Assembly (NCBI GenBank): GCA_001970955.1
Contig: MPUH01000013.1
Coordinates: 110,700 to 174,699 of the forward strand
Source: Stentor coeruleus
Lineage: Eukaryota; Ciliophora; Heterotrichea; Heterotrichida; Stentoridae
Direction of reading: 5' to 3'
Length of the DNA: 64,000 nt
Position 1 is the first letter of the stretch. The number at the start of each line of letters is the position of its first letter. The translations under genes and the position numbers were made by a program. Shown piece after piece: positions 32,292 to 43,997 of the stretch. Under the pieces are notes generated by a model that was not told the origin of the DNA, did not search any database, and saw only the letters and a program-made list of their open reading frames with translations.

Positions 32292-33092
32292 ATGTCCTTA
32301 AAAGAAAATGCATGGACAAGAGAAGTAAGATTTATAAAGGAAGATAATCTGCTATACGAGTTTGTCATTGAAAAGAAAATAAGGAAGTGGACGAAGATAG
32401 CAAATGCACTAAGCGAAAATCTAGGTGTACAGCCTAGGTCTGGTAAACAATGTCGCGAAAGGTGGCATAATCATCTAGATCCAGATATTACAAAAGACGT
32501 CTGGAGTAAAGAGGAAAAAAGGCAAATATTCGAACTTCAAAAAAAATTCGGCAACAGGTGGTCAAAAATATCAAAGTACATCCCTGGCCGAACTGACAAT
32601 TCAGTGAAGAATTGTTTTTATTCTGTAATTCGAAAAAACGTAAGGAAGTACAATAAAAGAAAGCCGGAAACAGAAAAACTTAAAGGACCTATTAAATCTT
32701 TATTACGCAATCCGGAAATAAAAGAACTTCTATTTAACCCAAAGCTTAAACTACCATCGTAAGTTTTACATAGAAACTGTCTTAAGCCGACTACAGTGAA
32801 AAAACCACTGGAGTCTATAGAAATAGTCTGCCCAGAAGTCACAGTGCCTGCATTTCAGACTATTTCAGTTCCTATAACCCCAAGTACTTGTACAAGTATA
32901 TATTCACCTCACTACACTCAGTTTTTCAATTTTTCAGATAATCTTGGTTGTCAAGATACTTCTAGTTGCCCTATGAGCCCTCTTTCAAACCTCAGCTTTC
33001 TTTCATATGGCCAAAATGCACCTTGTAACTCAACGTTATTCGCTGGATACCCTGGGAACGTATTCTTTTTCAACCCTTATGATGCTAATTAG
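32292..33092 (+). CDS. R2R3-type Myb DNA-binding protein with one 15-nt intron
   Basis: A 15-base intron, GTAAGTTTTACATAG at 32759-32773, joins two exons in frame to give 261 residues. The N-terminus holds two Myb repeats with the spaced Trp pattern. Repeat one runs from AWTREVRFIKEDNLL to GKQCRERWHNHLDPD. Repeat two runs from VWSKEEKRQIFELQ through GNRWSKISKYIPGRTDNSVKN. This is the c-Myb R2R3 arrangement, which binds DNA in the nucleus as a transcription regulator. The C-terminal part is Ser/Thr/Pro/Phe-rich, typical of an activation region. Targets cannot be told from sequence. Start context acaaataaatATGTCC; stop TAG. Confidence 0.93.
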
Positions 33093-36000
33093 GTAAATAA
33101 CACGAATATATATGAATGGCCATTAAATAATTTCAAACCACTCTTAAAAAACTCTAAAAACTTTAAAAATTCAAATATTTTCCTAGCATATTCACCCTCA
33201 TACCCAAGCTATTCTATCAATTTCAATTCACATCCATCATCGAAATCAGAAACTCCAAAAATTTTCGCTTCTCTCTTTCGAATTATCCGACATTTGACGA
33301 TTTTCTTATCAAAAAATCATTCATCCTCAAATTTCAAAATATCTAAATAAGTAATTATAATTTACCTCAAGACTTTCAAGTAATTGTTCTATTTATTTAT
33401 AAACTATCAATTTTTAATCGTTTGTCCTAAGAATGAATTTTTAATACAAAGTTTTCTAAAAATAACCAGAATATTTTTTTACCTTTAGTTTAGGTGTAAA
33501 GTATAGAGAAATTTTACTTTGGGATTGGGTTATAAAATTTATTGTAATAGTTTTTTTTAGAGTATTGATTAGGGAGTTTTTATTGAAGGGAAATAATCTT
33601 AAGGTTTTGGATTGATTTGGAATGTGGAATGAGTGATAGTGAGAATTATGGCTTTGATGGAAGATTTGAAATGGTCAAAGAAAAGATCAGGTTTTAGAAG
33701 AGGATAAGTGATTAAAATGCTGGGATGTGAAGATTTGATAATTTGGTAGTGAAAAAGTTGTATTGGAAATTTGAAATAAGATTTTATTTTTGTGATAGTT
33801 AGAAAATTTATTGAGTTGCCGAATAAGATTAAGTCCTTAAAGACTCCAAAAGGTTGAAAACTAGATTTTTTATCCTTTACTATGATAGTTTTTGATGAAT
33901 TTAGTAAGTTTTTTTGTCATCAGTAAATTAGATTAAACTAAACAATCTAAGAGTATTTTATATATTATCTCTCAAAAGGCATTGAGATTAGCCTCATATA
34001 ATACTGAAAATATATTTATAAAGCACAAGACTTGCCCAAAGATTATTTATATCTTTTAAATGATGCTTTTAATGAGACTCCCAATATAAACTATTTTTCT
34101 ATTCAAATAAATTATGATGAATCTGTCTCTTGATTAAGAAAATTATCTATACAATTCCTAAGATTCGAAAAAAGTATAAAAAATCAATCAATTTGCATCA
34201 TAGCATATATTCGAATATGGAAGGATAATGCTATAATAATTAGCATATAATAAACTAGATAGCTTATAAAATTTAACAAGAATAATATTTTTATTACTCA
34301 GAATATATTATTATATGCAAGTACTGATAGACATAAATATTTTTATATTATATTTTAGGTATTATATAAGATAAAATAAAAAGGCTTATTTTAAATTGTT
34401 GATTATTATAACCTATATGGGGTAATATGTATGAGTTTTATGAGATAAATTATTTTGGGTATTTGAAATATATCTTGAAATACGCTTGGATGTTTAAATA
34501 GATTATTGGTACTAAGATAAAAAAAATTGCATGTAAGATTATATGAAAGTAAGGCTAAGAAAAAATCAACTCTTTTGTATGTTGAGATTATGTTAGGATA
34601 TTGGCTTTATTATAATCTAAATTTTTTGAATGAACATATTTTTTGTTAGGTTTTTAGATGAATAGTTAAAGTNCCTCTTTTGTATGTTGAGATTATGTTA
34701 GGATATTGGCTTTATTATAATCTAAATTTTTTGAATGAACATATTTTTTGTTAGGTTTTTAGATGAATAGTTAAAGTATTAGAATAATTTTATCGAGACT
34801 TATCTAAGTTGTGCAAGGTTATTTTTTATATACATCAATTATCAATTTTTATTTAAAATATCAACAAAGTCACAACTTTTATAATTTTGGATAATAAATA
34901 GAATTCAGTTTTTCCAATGTTCATGGGTTTAAAACAATTTATCTGATCGCATGAACTAAATCATTAATGTGCTTGTATATTTGGATTTTAATAATAATGT
35001 GTAATGCCTGCAGATATTTTATGTCATTGATGCAATAATTTAATTCTGTGATATAAACAAATAGACTTTTATCTATAAATCTTGAAATATTTATAAAGCA
35101 GATTGATTTAAAACAATTTTCTAGATATTCAAAACAAGTTAAAATAAAGTGATTTTGATATTGAAATCTATAAATATATTAACAACAGATAAAGCATGAT
35201 TTTATATTTAAGTATAAATAATAAATATCAGGATCTATCAAAATAAATTGTCTTTACCATTTAATTATATTTTTTTTTAAATCCTTATATGTGTTGACTA
35301 TAAACATATTTCAATATCTGTTAGGAATTATTTTTATTGGATTATAAACGAATTATTTATAGAGTAAATGCTTGTATAGCTTTGATGAGTGTAAAATAAT
35401 GATAATATACGATGCTAAGCCTTAATTTACTATGTAAAATATAATAGTTTAATATTTTTTCTATATGTTTAGATGTTCAAAACTCATATTTTTTTTTACT
35501 CAAATTGTGGATATTAAAAAAACAACAATAACATACTAAATAATTTTAAGATTTAAGGAAATATCAAGCTTCTTACTTAAAATAAAAATTGTCATAATAA
35601 GATAAGCATTAACAGCAGAAAGTGAAATATAATTTTTAATTCATATAAAAAGATACCAGCATATTTTAACTATAAATTATAAAAACTATAAAATTCTAAA
35701 ACCTAAAACTTATTTTATGCTTCTTTAAATACATATTATAACTTTTGCTAAAACTTAATCTAAAAAAAATTAGTTTTTCACATAAAGTAATCAATTGAAA
35801 CTACAACATTGGCTACAAACTTACTTATTTCTCACATTAAATAACAATAAAAACCCATTATAAAAATATAATCATATAGTATTCCTAATAAAATCTATTC
35901 AATATCAAATATAAAATCCTTTAAAAATAATTATACAAGAATTCCTTAAAACTCACTAAATAGCACAACTCATAATAACATCTTAACTTTATTCCTAAAA

Positions 36001-36151
36001 GCATTTTCTCAAATTAATTAAAAATCATTACCTAAAAATCCGATTATTATTCCAATCATCAATAAAAACCCATCTATAATCTTTACAATTTAATATAAAA
36101 TAAACATATTTTCTTGTATAATTTTTGCATACCCAAATCAAAAGTCATTAT
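33093..36151. other. Largest gene-free interval, 3.1 kb, with scaffold join
   Basis: I see no gene on either strand. C-rich over about 33120-33400, G-rich over about 33480-33840, then extremely AT-rich. A single N at 34673 is flanked by a 103-bp duplication. Confidence 0.5.
34570..34777. repeat. 103-bp duplication around a single N (scaffold join)
   Basis: Bases 34570-34672 recur at 34675-34777, separated by N at 34673 and one base. An assembly overlap written twice. Confidence 0.9.
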
Positions 36152-36907
36152 CTACAAATATTTCTGTAGGTTATGAACATTAGCTTTAAGTCTTCGAATA
36201 CTATTTTTAATAGTCGAATCATATCTACAGACAATTTTTTTTGAGTCTTCAACAGTATAATTTTTTCCTAATAAAAGTTCAGATATTTTAACCCCTTCCC
36301 ATACACCTTTTTTTCTATAAGGAATTTTTATTTTGATTTTGCATGATGATTTTGCTTTTGTTGATTTTGGCTCTTTTCGTTTAGGAGAATTTTCACTTTT
36401 AACTGAAAAATTTTTTTCCTCAGTCAAAAGGAGCTTTTGAGAAAGTCGGGTTTTTGAGGTTGGGCTTGAGAAAGAGGGTTTTATCCAGGGTTGAGATATG
36501 TTGTATGTGCCGACAGGAGGTGAGTGGCTGGGTTGGGGGAATTTTAGAGGAAGTTTTTTGGTTTTGATGTATTTTTTTATTGAATTGAGGCTTTGTTTTC
36601 GTTTGAAGTGTTTGAGAGAGGAGTCGGATATGCTATTTATTGGGCTGGCTGAGGTTTTTATATTGCTGCTTTCATTTATTGTACCTTTTAATGCTGACAA
36701 ACTATTTTCTTTTATAATCCTTCCAACTCTATCTCTTTCATTATGAAATGGAATAAAAGTAGTTAATGAATCACTTAATACTATTTTTTTATCAGCAACT
36801 ATTTCTTCTAATATACTTTTAGACACATTAAGTATACTTGTGTCTTTTAAGGGTCTTTTTAATCTTGGTTGATTTTTCATGTTATTTTTAAAATCTTGGT
36901 TTTTCAT
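36152..36907 (-). CDS. Orphan basic protein with a PxGTY motif, 251 aa
   Basis: I start this gene at ATG 36907 (context tataaatATG), giving MKNQDFKNNMKNQPR; the frame is open further upstream but reads as a hydrophobic AT-rich run. The protein is Lys/Ser-rich and mostly disordered. HSPPVGTYNISQPW (about residues 128-141) resembles the sperm-tail PG-rich (SHIPPO) motif of microtubule inner proteins. The C-terminus, with YRKKGVWEGVKISELLLGKNY and a final helix NSIRRLKANVHNLQKYL, is the best ordered part. A microtubule or ciliary role is a weak inference from the one motif. Confidence 0.64.
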   Translation of the reverse strand: MKNQDFKNNMKNQPRLKRPLKDTSILNVSKSILEEIVADKKIVLSDSLTTFIPFHNERDRVGRIIKENSLSALKGTINESSNIKTSASPINSISDSSLKHFKRKQSLNSIKKYIKTKKLPLKFPQPSHSPPVGTYNISQPWIKPSFSSPTSKTRLSQKLLLTEEKNFSVKSENSPKRKEPKSTKAKSSCKIKIKIPYRKKGVWEGVKISELLLGKNYTVEDSKKIVCRYDSTIKNSIRRLKANVHNLQKYL

Positions 36908-37714
36908 ATATTTATAATGTACAGTGATTGTAGTATTATTATAATCATAAACAAAAGATAAATATACTAAAACTAAGATTTTTAGAAAATAAAATGGTTT
37001 CTGTATTCTTAGCATATGCTATATAGTAATTTTCTATAAATACCAACTTTAATGTATATTATAATAAAGTTACAATAACAGATATTTGAATCTAAGCAAA
37101 TTTGTCATATAATCTTAAGCTAGGATAAAATTATATTTTTTCATTATATTTTTTACTCACCCAATCCTCATTCTACCTCAACTTCAAGTATAATTCTCAT
37201 CATTTTGCATAATAAAATTATCATATTAACATAAAAATACTAATAATCCTACTGCTAGGAATTCTAATGCTAAAATAATCATTCAAACCCTCTAAAAATT
37301 ATAAAATCCACATCACATCATTATATTCTGCCAATTCCTCATATATAAACTCTAATTTTCTAATCTTACATTCTAGCTACNGCATAAAAATACTAATAAT
37401 CCTACTGCTAGGAATTCTAATGCTAAAAAAATCATTCAAACCCTCTAAAAATTATAAAATCCACATCATATCATTATATTCTGCCAATTCCTCATATATA
37501 AACTCTAATTTTCTAATCTTACATTCTAGCTACCCTAAAGAAGTAACCTACAGCATATCAAAACCCTATTTTATACAAAAAAAGCCTCCAGGACTTTTTC
37601 CACCACATTTCCCCATCTATCAAAAAACCTAATAAAAAGCCTCCCCAAGTCTCAAGCCTATACCAAAACACCCTCATCGCAAAAGTTCATATTTCAAATG
37701 ATTTAAATTTAAAA
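36908..37714. other. Intergenic region with scaffold join upstream of the RCC1 gene
   Basis: I see no gene. C-rich from about 37150 to 37700. A 151-bp duplication surrounds the N at 37381. A frame at 37420-37632 is open in one copy but stopped by TAA in the other, so I treat it as non-coding. Confidence 0.5.
37230..37533. repeat. 151-bp duplication around a single N (scaffold join)
   Basis: Bases 37230-37380 recur at 37383-37533 with two substitutions (aaaataatc/aaaaaaatc and cacatcac/cacatcat); N at 37381. The differences look allelic. Confidence 0.9.
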
Positions 37715-39862
37715 ATGAAAGAAAACAAGTTTCCAAACACTAAACAAGAACACTACAATCCACAATCCAACAAACCCAAGCTAATAATCAAAAAGTCCCC
37801 CGACTACAAAGGTCTCCAAGGATTTTCCTGCAACCTGAGTTCTGAATTTCTCCAAAACCACCCTTTATACAGCTTTCCTTTACTTTCTCAATCAGACCTT
37901 GACCCTACACATAACCCATCAAGTTTTATCTATCTAACATCATCAGACATAACTCAAATACTAGACAAATATCATACAAAAAGCCCTTTTCAGCTTAACA
38001 AAAACGGCGAATTTTCGCTTTTCGATAGCCTAAACCAGGGCGGGCTTAAAAATTCTTTCAATCTTACAAGTTTCTATTCTCAGTTCTGTAGCCAAAACTC
38101 ATATTTTCATTCAACAACCAAAGATCAAGTTGCTGATTCCACAAACCTTGAAAGTTCAGGGATATCATGTCATAGCATTATTGATAAACAAAGTATAAGT
38201 GATAGTCAAAAAGCACTGATTATGAATTTACATAGAAAATTCACATGTGATCAAGCGGATGATAAGCATTTTCAATCAATTTCTATGAAAAGTGAAATAT
38301 CAAGTGAAGAATCAGAAGATAACAGTTTAGAATTGACACCAGAAAAAGCTAGAAATGAGTTGAGGGTGTCAGGAAGTAGTATTGAAATTAGGAAATCTGA
38401 AGATGTTTTATTAAGTTCGATGAATTTGGAATTGAGTATGATGGAATGGGATAATAAAAGAAGGGATTTACAGTATCGGGCTAGGGAGAATTCTAGTAAA
38501 AATGCGAGTTTGCTTGCGGAAAGCGAGGAATTAGATAGTTTTATGATGTTTCAGTCTAAAGATGCGTTGAATACTGCGAGAGCGCTTGAAACTTTGATTT
38601 CTGTTGATGCCCCGCCGGAAGAAGAAGGGAGGATTAGGATGAGTGTGGCGAATAGACTGTTTTTGAATGGACATACAGCTTCAAAACAGAGGCTTTGTAA
38701 TGAACATGTGGAGAGAATTCAACAGATACCACCGAAAGTTCTGTTTGATTCACAAACTTTGTATATGGAGACTACGAGGAATTACCCTTATGGAGTATCA
38801 CCTTTGTTAAGGAAACTGGTTTTGTTTGAAGAAAACAGAATCGTTCTAGCAGAAAACAAGCAAAGTTTGGTAGTGTATTCTTGTCCTGCTGGGGGTTTTC
38901 TCAGCACACCTCTTTTAAAATATTGCAGTCCTCCAAACAAAAGCTTTGCTTTTGTCCCCCAAGACTGTCATCCTTTAATCGACCTGATCTCAATTCCAAT
39001 CCTAAAACAACTCCAAAATACCCCAATCAAATATCTTTCATGTGGTTACGAGCATATCGTTGCACTTTCCCTACAAGGTAAAATTTACACATGGGGCTTA
39101 GGTTCTTCAGGTTGCCTAGGTCACGGTAACCTTAAAAATCTTATTATCCCAGAACTTATAAATTCTATTTTCCATGAAACTTTCTCAATGATAGACTGTG
39201 GTGGGTATCATACTTTAGCTGTTACCGAATCTGGACAAGTTTATTCCTGGGGTCGAAATGATGTTTTTCAATGTGGTATTGATAATAAAAATCTAACAAA
39301 AGATCAAATTGGCTATACAGCTTTAAGACCTGTACATATAACATCTTTATCAGATAAAGAAATCATTGGTATCGCTTGTGGAGAAGCTCATAGTTTATTT
39401 CTTAGTACAAATGGTGAAGTTTTCTCTTGTGGATGGGCTGATGAAGGGCAAATTACTATAGAAAACACTGGGGAAAGGGTAGAAAAAATCAAAATCGATG
39501 AGAAAATCGTCAGAGTCAAATGTGGGAGTATTTTCTCAGCCGCTCTTGGAGAAAATGGTAGAGTTTATGTCTGGGGAAATGGAGAACATGGCGAACTAGG
39601 ACTTGGAATGGATGTTAAACAAGCTAATCTGCCAATGGTAGTTAAAAGTTTACAGAATGATTTTGTTATTGATATTTTATGTGGAGAAAGCCATACTATT
39701 GCTATGAGTTATAATAAAATTTTCGGCTGGGGCAAAGGGATTGTCGAGTGCTTTGAAGACTATGAAAAGTACCCACCAGGATCTGATATTATATGTTATG
39801 CTCCTGTATTGTTAAAAGAGGTAAATAGTCTTGAAAAAATCAGTTTGGGGAAGTTTATGTAA
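37715..39862 (+). CDS. RCC1-repeat protein
   Basis: This 715-residue protein has a disordered, Ser/Asn-rich N-terminal half. The C-terminal beta-propeller starts at about residue 428 and is built from RCC1 repeats: LSCGYEHIVALSLQGKIYTWG, DCGGYHTLAVTESGQVYSWGR, ACGEAHSLFLSTNGEVFSCGW, KCGSIFSAALGENGRVYVWGN and LCGESHTIAMSYNKIFGWG. Five clear repeats are visible. RCC1 propellers act as GTPase exchange factors or as scaffolds, and the short DNA/histone-binding features of true RCC1 are not evident here, so the Ran exchange function should not be assumed. The N-terminal part has no recognised domain. Confidence 0.87.
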   Translation: MKENKFPNTKQEHYNPQSNKPKLIIKKSPDYKGLQGFSCNLSSEFLQNHPLYSFPLLSQSDLDPTHNPSSFIYLTSSDITQILDKYHTKSPFQLNKNGEFSLFDSLNQGGLKNSFNLTSFYSQFCSQNSYFHSTTKDQVADSTNLESSGISCHSIIDKQSISDSQKALIMNLHRKFTCDQADDKHFQSISMKSEISSEESEDNSLELTPEKARNELRVSGSSIEIRKSEDVLLSSMNLELSMMEWDNKRRDLQYRARENSSKNASLLAESEELDSFMMFQSKDALNTARALETLISVDAPPEEEGRIRMSVANRLFLNGHTASKQRLCNEHVERIQQIPPKVLFDSQTLYMETTRNYPYGVSPLLRKLVLFEENRIVLAENKQSLVVYSCPAGGFLSTPLLKYCSPPNKSFAFVPQDCHPLIDLISIPILKQLQNTPIKYLSCGYEHIVALSLQGKIYTWGLGSSGCLGHGNLKNLIIPELINSIFHETFSMIDCGGYHTLAVTESGQVYSWGRNDVFQCGIDNKNLTKDQIGYTALRPVHITSLSDKEIIGIACGEAHSLFLSTNGEVFSCGWADEGQITIENTGERVEKIKIDEKIVRVKCGSIFSAALGENGRVYVWGNGEHGELGLGMDVKQANLPMVVKSLQNDFVIDILCGESHTIAMSYNKIFGWGKGIVECFEDYEKYPPGSDIICYAPVLLKEVNSLEKISLGKFM

Positions 39863-40194
39863 AGAGATGGTAATTATGTGAAGATAATATTATGGTTTTA
39901 TAAGGTAAAAGGATTTGGAAGTTGATATTTGGGATTTTATGATAATTATTAGGATAGGATTAATGCTAATTATAATTGAGGAGATAGGGTTTATAATAAT
40001 AGGTGAATATTATTTAATGATATAAGTCGGTTTAAGAAGATGATATTGTTTGTATATTTTAGAATGAATTAAAAGGTAGTTATTTAATGTGATGATCGTT
40101 ATAAATAGTTAAAATTAGTTTTAATTATATGAGAATATAGAGTTTTTCTATCAGATTATTTCTAAATATCATCCAAATTTTAAGTGGTATAAAA
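39863..40194. other. Intergenic, G-rich
   Basis: I see no gene. Uniformly G/A/T-rich 3' flank of the RCC1 gene with no C-rich section before the surface-protein start. Confidence 0.45.
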
Positions 40195-42346
40195 ATGAAG
40201 TTGGCCTTATGGGTGATGATGTCCTTATTACTAGGAACACTTTCAGTTGATGTTGTTTCTGACAGCGATCAATCAAAACATGAACTAATCTCTAAGATAA
40301 ATGCTTTAGATGATTCTCTTTCTAGTTCTTTAGAAATATTAGCAGGGCCTTCAAGTGGAGGTTCACCCACTTCAAGCAGTGGCTCTGATACTACAAGTAC
40401 AACAAGTTCAGATACCTCATCATCAAGCGATACTACAAGTACTACATCTTCAACTTCTGATACATCATCTACAAGTGGAAGTGATGCTACAGGTACTGAT
40501 TCATCAAGTGGAGCTACAGACACTAGTTCATCAAGCGGTACAACAGACACTGGCTCATCGAGTGGAACTACAGACACTGGTTCATCAAGTGGAACTACAG
40601 ACACTGGCTCATCAAGTGGAACTACAGACACTGGCTCATCAAGTGGAAATGCAGGCACTGGCTCATCAAGTGGACACTGGTTCATCAAGTGGTACTACAG
40701 ACACTGGCTCATCAAGTGGAACCACAGACACTGGCTCATCAAGTGGAAATGCAGGCACTGGTTCATCAAGTGGAACTGCAGACACTGGTTCATCAAGTGG
40801 AACTGCAGACACTGGTTCATCAAGTGGAACAACAGACACTGGCTCATCAAGTGGAACCACAGACACTGGCTCATCAAGTGGAAATACAGGCACTGGTTCA
40901 TCGGGTGGAAATACAGGTACTGGCTCATCGGGTGGAACCACAGACACTGGCTCATCAAGTGGAACTACAGACACTGGTTCATCAAGTGGTACAACAGACA
41001 CTGGCTCATCAAGTGGTACACATACTGGAGCATCAGGTGGAACTGGCTCATCAAGTGGAACTACAGACACTGGTTCACATACTGGAGCATCAGGTGGAAC
41101 TGGCTCATCAAGTGGAACTACAGACACTGGTTCACATACTGGAGCATCAGGTGGAACTGGCTCATCAAGTGGAACTACAGACACTGGTTCACATACTGGA
41201 GCATCAGGTGGAACTGGCTCATCAAGTAATACTACAGACACTGGCTCATCAAGTGGAACCACAGACACTGGTTCACATACTGGAGCATCAGGTGGAACTG
41301 GCTCATCAAGCAATACTACAGACACTGGCTCATCAAGTGGTACACATACTGGAGCATCAAGTGGAACTACAGACACTGGCTCAAAAGGAGGGAATACGGA
41401 CTCAAATTCAACTGGTACTACTGACACCACATCAAGCAATAACCAAACTGATAGTGGTATTGAAAAAGATGATGGAGATGATGATAAAGTTGTAGATCCT
41501 GAAGACGATGATAAAGATGATGATGATGATGAAGATGAAATTTCATGTCCTGCTTTTGAATGTTCAAATACTACATCATCTAAATGCGTTAGTTTTTCAG
41601 ACTCGGTATACACCTATACTGGCTGTGCAAAGGATGATGAGTATTGCCCATTCTCATTTGCAACTCCATCTGAAGCTACATGCCAAGTAGATAATACAAC
41701 TGAATCTAATTATACATGCACAGCATATAAAAAACACTACGACAACTGCACATTAAGCAGTGAATGTAGCAAAGAGTACTTTTGCCGTAAGGGTTACTGC
41801 AAGTTAAAACTTGGTGAAGACACTAGTTGCAAAGGTATTGATGACTGTGAAAAAGGAACTATTTGCCAAAATAGCTTATGCAGAGAATATTTTACAGTAA
41901 AAGCTGGTCACGAAGCCTCATATAGTTTATCATGTGAATCAGGAATTCTTTTGAATAACACCTGTCAAGAACCTGAAAAAACTAATGGAACCATGCCAAA
42001 ACCTTGCAAAAAACATTCAGACTGTCTTGCTGCTGATGGAGTTACAAAAGGTGAATGTTCTTGTGTGTATGGAATAGAAGGTGATAACTCATATTGTAAA
42101 CCTCATAGATCTGATGAAATATCATTGAAGCATTTAATAGCATCTCATGAAGGGAACAGTGAAGAACAGGAATATTGGACATTTAGATATGTGAATTATC
42201 CTTTATTGGATAAAGCAAATCAGTGTTTTGAAGAAGTTTCTAAAGAATTTGCTGATCTGGAAAGATTAGAAGAAAACCTCGAAACCTGCAGTGGAGTTTT
42301 TATTAAGTCTGTTATTTCAGCCTTGATAATTAGTATACTTTACTAA
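40195..42346 (+). CDS. Repeat-rich secreted surface protein, probably GPI-anchored; frame broken in the repeats
   Basis: One gene read in two frames. It starts with a signal peptide, MKLALWVMMSLLLGTLSV, then a Ser/Thr/Gly region built on the nine-residue unit DTGSSSGTT. At about 40674 the unit lacks eight bases (tcaagtgga joined to cactgg), moving the frame by one; the downstream frame continues the same repeat to 42346. After the repeats come an Asp/Glu stretch and a Cys-rich domain of about 200 residues with many paired Cys (for example KHYDNCTLSSECSKEYFCR) and N-glycosylation sites. It ends in a hydrophobic tail, FIKSVISALIISILY, typical of a GPI signal. The eight-base loss may be an assembly error in the repeats or a real break. 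Confidence 0.85.
40495..41390. repeat. 27-bp and 57-bp tandem repeats in the surface-protein gene
   Basis: The basic 27-bp unit encodes TTDTGSSSG. Over about 41021-41290 it is arranged into a 57-bp higher-order unit encoding HTGASGGTGSSSGTTDTGS, repeated about four times. The repeat lacks stop codons in several frames, so spurious frames on both strands arise here. Confidence 0.92.
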
Positions 42347-42641
42347 TAGAAGAAAGCTTAGAATATAAAATCTCCTTTTTTATATACTTTTTTTATAGTA
42401 TCCATGTAAATTCTATACGATTTTTATATATAAATAAAATAAATACTGAGAAAATACTATCAACAAATTAAATATCTTCTTTATTTTTACTAGAAAAAGC
42501 TTATAAGCAGTAATGAAAATAGTTAATACTACTAAACTTTAATGTATTTTATTATCATAAACATTAAATAAATGTTTAAAATATGATAAGAACTCATGAA
42601 AGATCTCAAGAAATGTGAAGATTCTTTATCTATACTAATAC

Positions 42642-43997
42642 TTAAAGTAAATCAGTAAAAATCGACTTTTTCCAATGGACTCTATCTCTAAGTGCTTGAT
42701 TAATAATAGTCTGATAAACTTCAAATGTGAATGATGAAGCCAAATCCGGACATGCTGGCTTTATAGGTTTATTATCCAAAAGCATCGGCACTATAGATAA
42801 AGAACTTTGAGAACTTTCTGAGTCTAAAACAGGCTCAATAACTGAAAAGTTCTTAACTTTTATCATGTGATTCAATAATATCTGCCTTATATGCTGACGG
42901 AAGTATTTTAGTTTCACATCTTCAGGGACTTGTGACCGAAACACCTTAGCACTTTTGCGAAGTGATTTGCGGGACTTCGCCCTTGTGTGTAGTAGAAGGA
43001 ACTCGAAATGATCCCATTGTAAAGAGAGGTTTTTATAGAGCTCTCTACGATATGATAAGGTGAGTTTTATAAACCTTTGAAGTTTTAGAAGCTAATTGGG
43101 TAATACTTTTGATTTCCATATAAATAAGAATAGAGAAAATGAAGCTGTTTCTAGAGCTTGGTCGCAGAAATTGAGTATTAAGCTTAGGTAGTGGTTCTTG
43201 CTTTTGCTTATCCATGAACGGAATTTAGGTAGGTTTATGGTGATTGACTATATTGATATTACATTCAAAGCATTTTTAATTTTGATTTTCTTGATTTTCT
43301 GCATTATACGGCCAATATACTTACTTATCATCTTTAAAAACCACAGATGCCTTTCTGACCTTTTTTTAACAACCTTTCTTATATTAATAGCATTGTTAAT
43401 TACAAAGCTCATACCTATTGTCGCATAAACAATTATCCATGATTTTTTAACAACAACAGCTTCCTTTATAACCCTTACTGCTTTATTATACCTGATTTCG
43501 AATTTCCTAAACTTGTCGATGAGTTTTTTTTGTTTCATGAGTTTTATATTGCTTTTTAGGTCTTGTTGTTTATGCTTTATAGCTTCTCTATGATACTCTC
43601 CCTTAATTGATAGGATTTTTAACCGAGTTTTCTTTTCATTTGGAGTAAAAGGATTCATATTTTTGTTAAATTCGATCTTTTCCCTACTTGATTCACGTGA
43701 TTTGTTGTTTTTCCCTAATATCGGTGATAAGTCTGCTTATTTACTACGTTTATATTTCTCAAAAACATTCGAGTCAAAACGAGCTAGTTTTGAAAATGTG
43801 AATCCTGGGGTGTATGAATTCAACTGTCTGTGTTGAAGAATTTTAGCAATTTGTTCACTTCTATTGCTTTTGTGCAAGCTTTGTCCTTTTCGTTCTATAG
43901 AAGACGATGTGAGAATTTGAGGCTTGGTACGAATTAAATCTGAGTTGTGCTTTGAAGATTGCGAAATCCCCAAGATTTGCTTTTCAAATTTTATCAT
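42642..43997 (-). CDS. Orphan protein of 436 aa assembled across three 15-nt introns
   Basis: Three 15-base GTA...AG introns at 43733-43747, 43248-43262 and 43092-43106 join four otherwise separate frames into one 436-residue protein, with all phases consistent. The N-terminal about 85 residues are basic and disordered. The middle is helical and very basic, with KLIDKFRKFEIRYNKAV and a hydrophobic SWIIVYATIGMSFVINNA segment. The C-terminal part contains HYLSLILNFCDQALETAS, ELYKNLSLQWDHFEF and FRQHIRQILLNHMIKV. I do not recognise a family; helices with repeated Trp/Arg/Lys resemble ciliate proteins with degenerate IQ-like helices. Start at 43997 in ctataATG. Confidence 0.84.

Noticed and set aside
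37420-37632. 70-codon frame upstream of the RCC1 gene
   Set aside because: The duplicated copy left of the N carries TAA near the start of the same frame, so one allele could not encode it.
40269-41613. Several long frames on both strands within the surface-protein repeats
   Set aside because: The repeat unit lacks stop codons in these frames; only the frame with signal peptide and Cys-rich domain makes sense.
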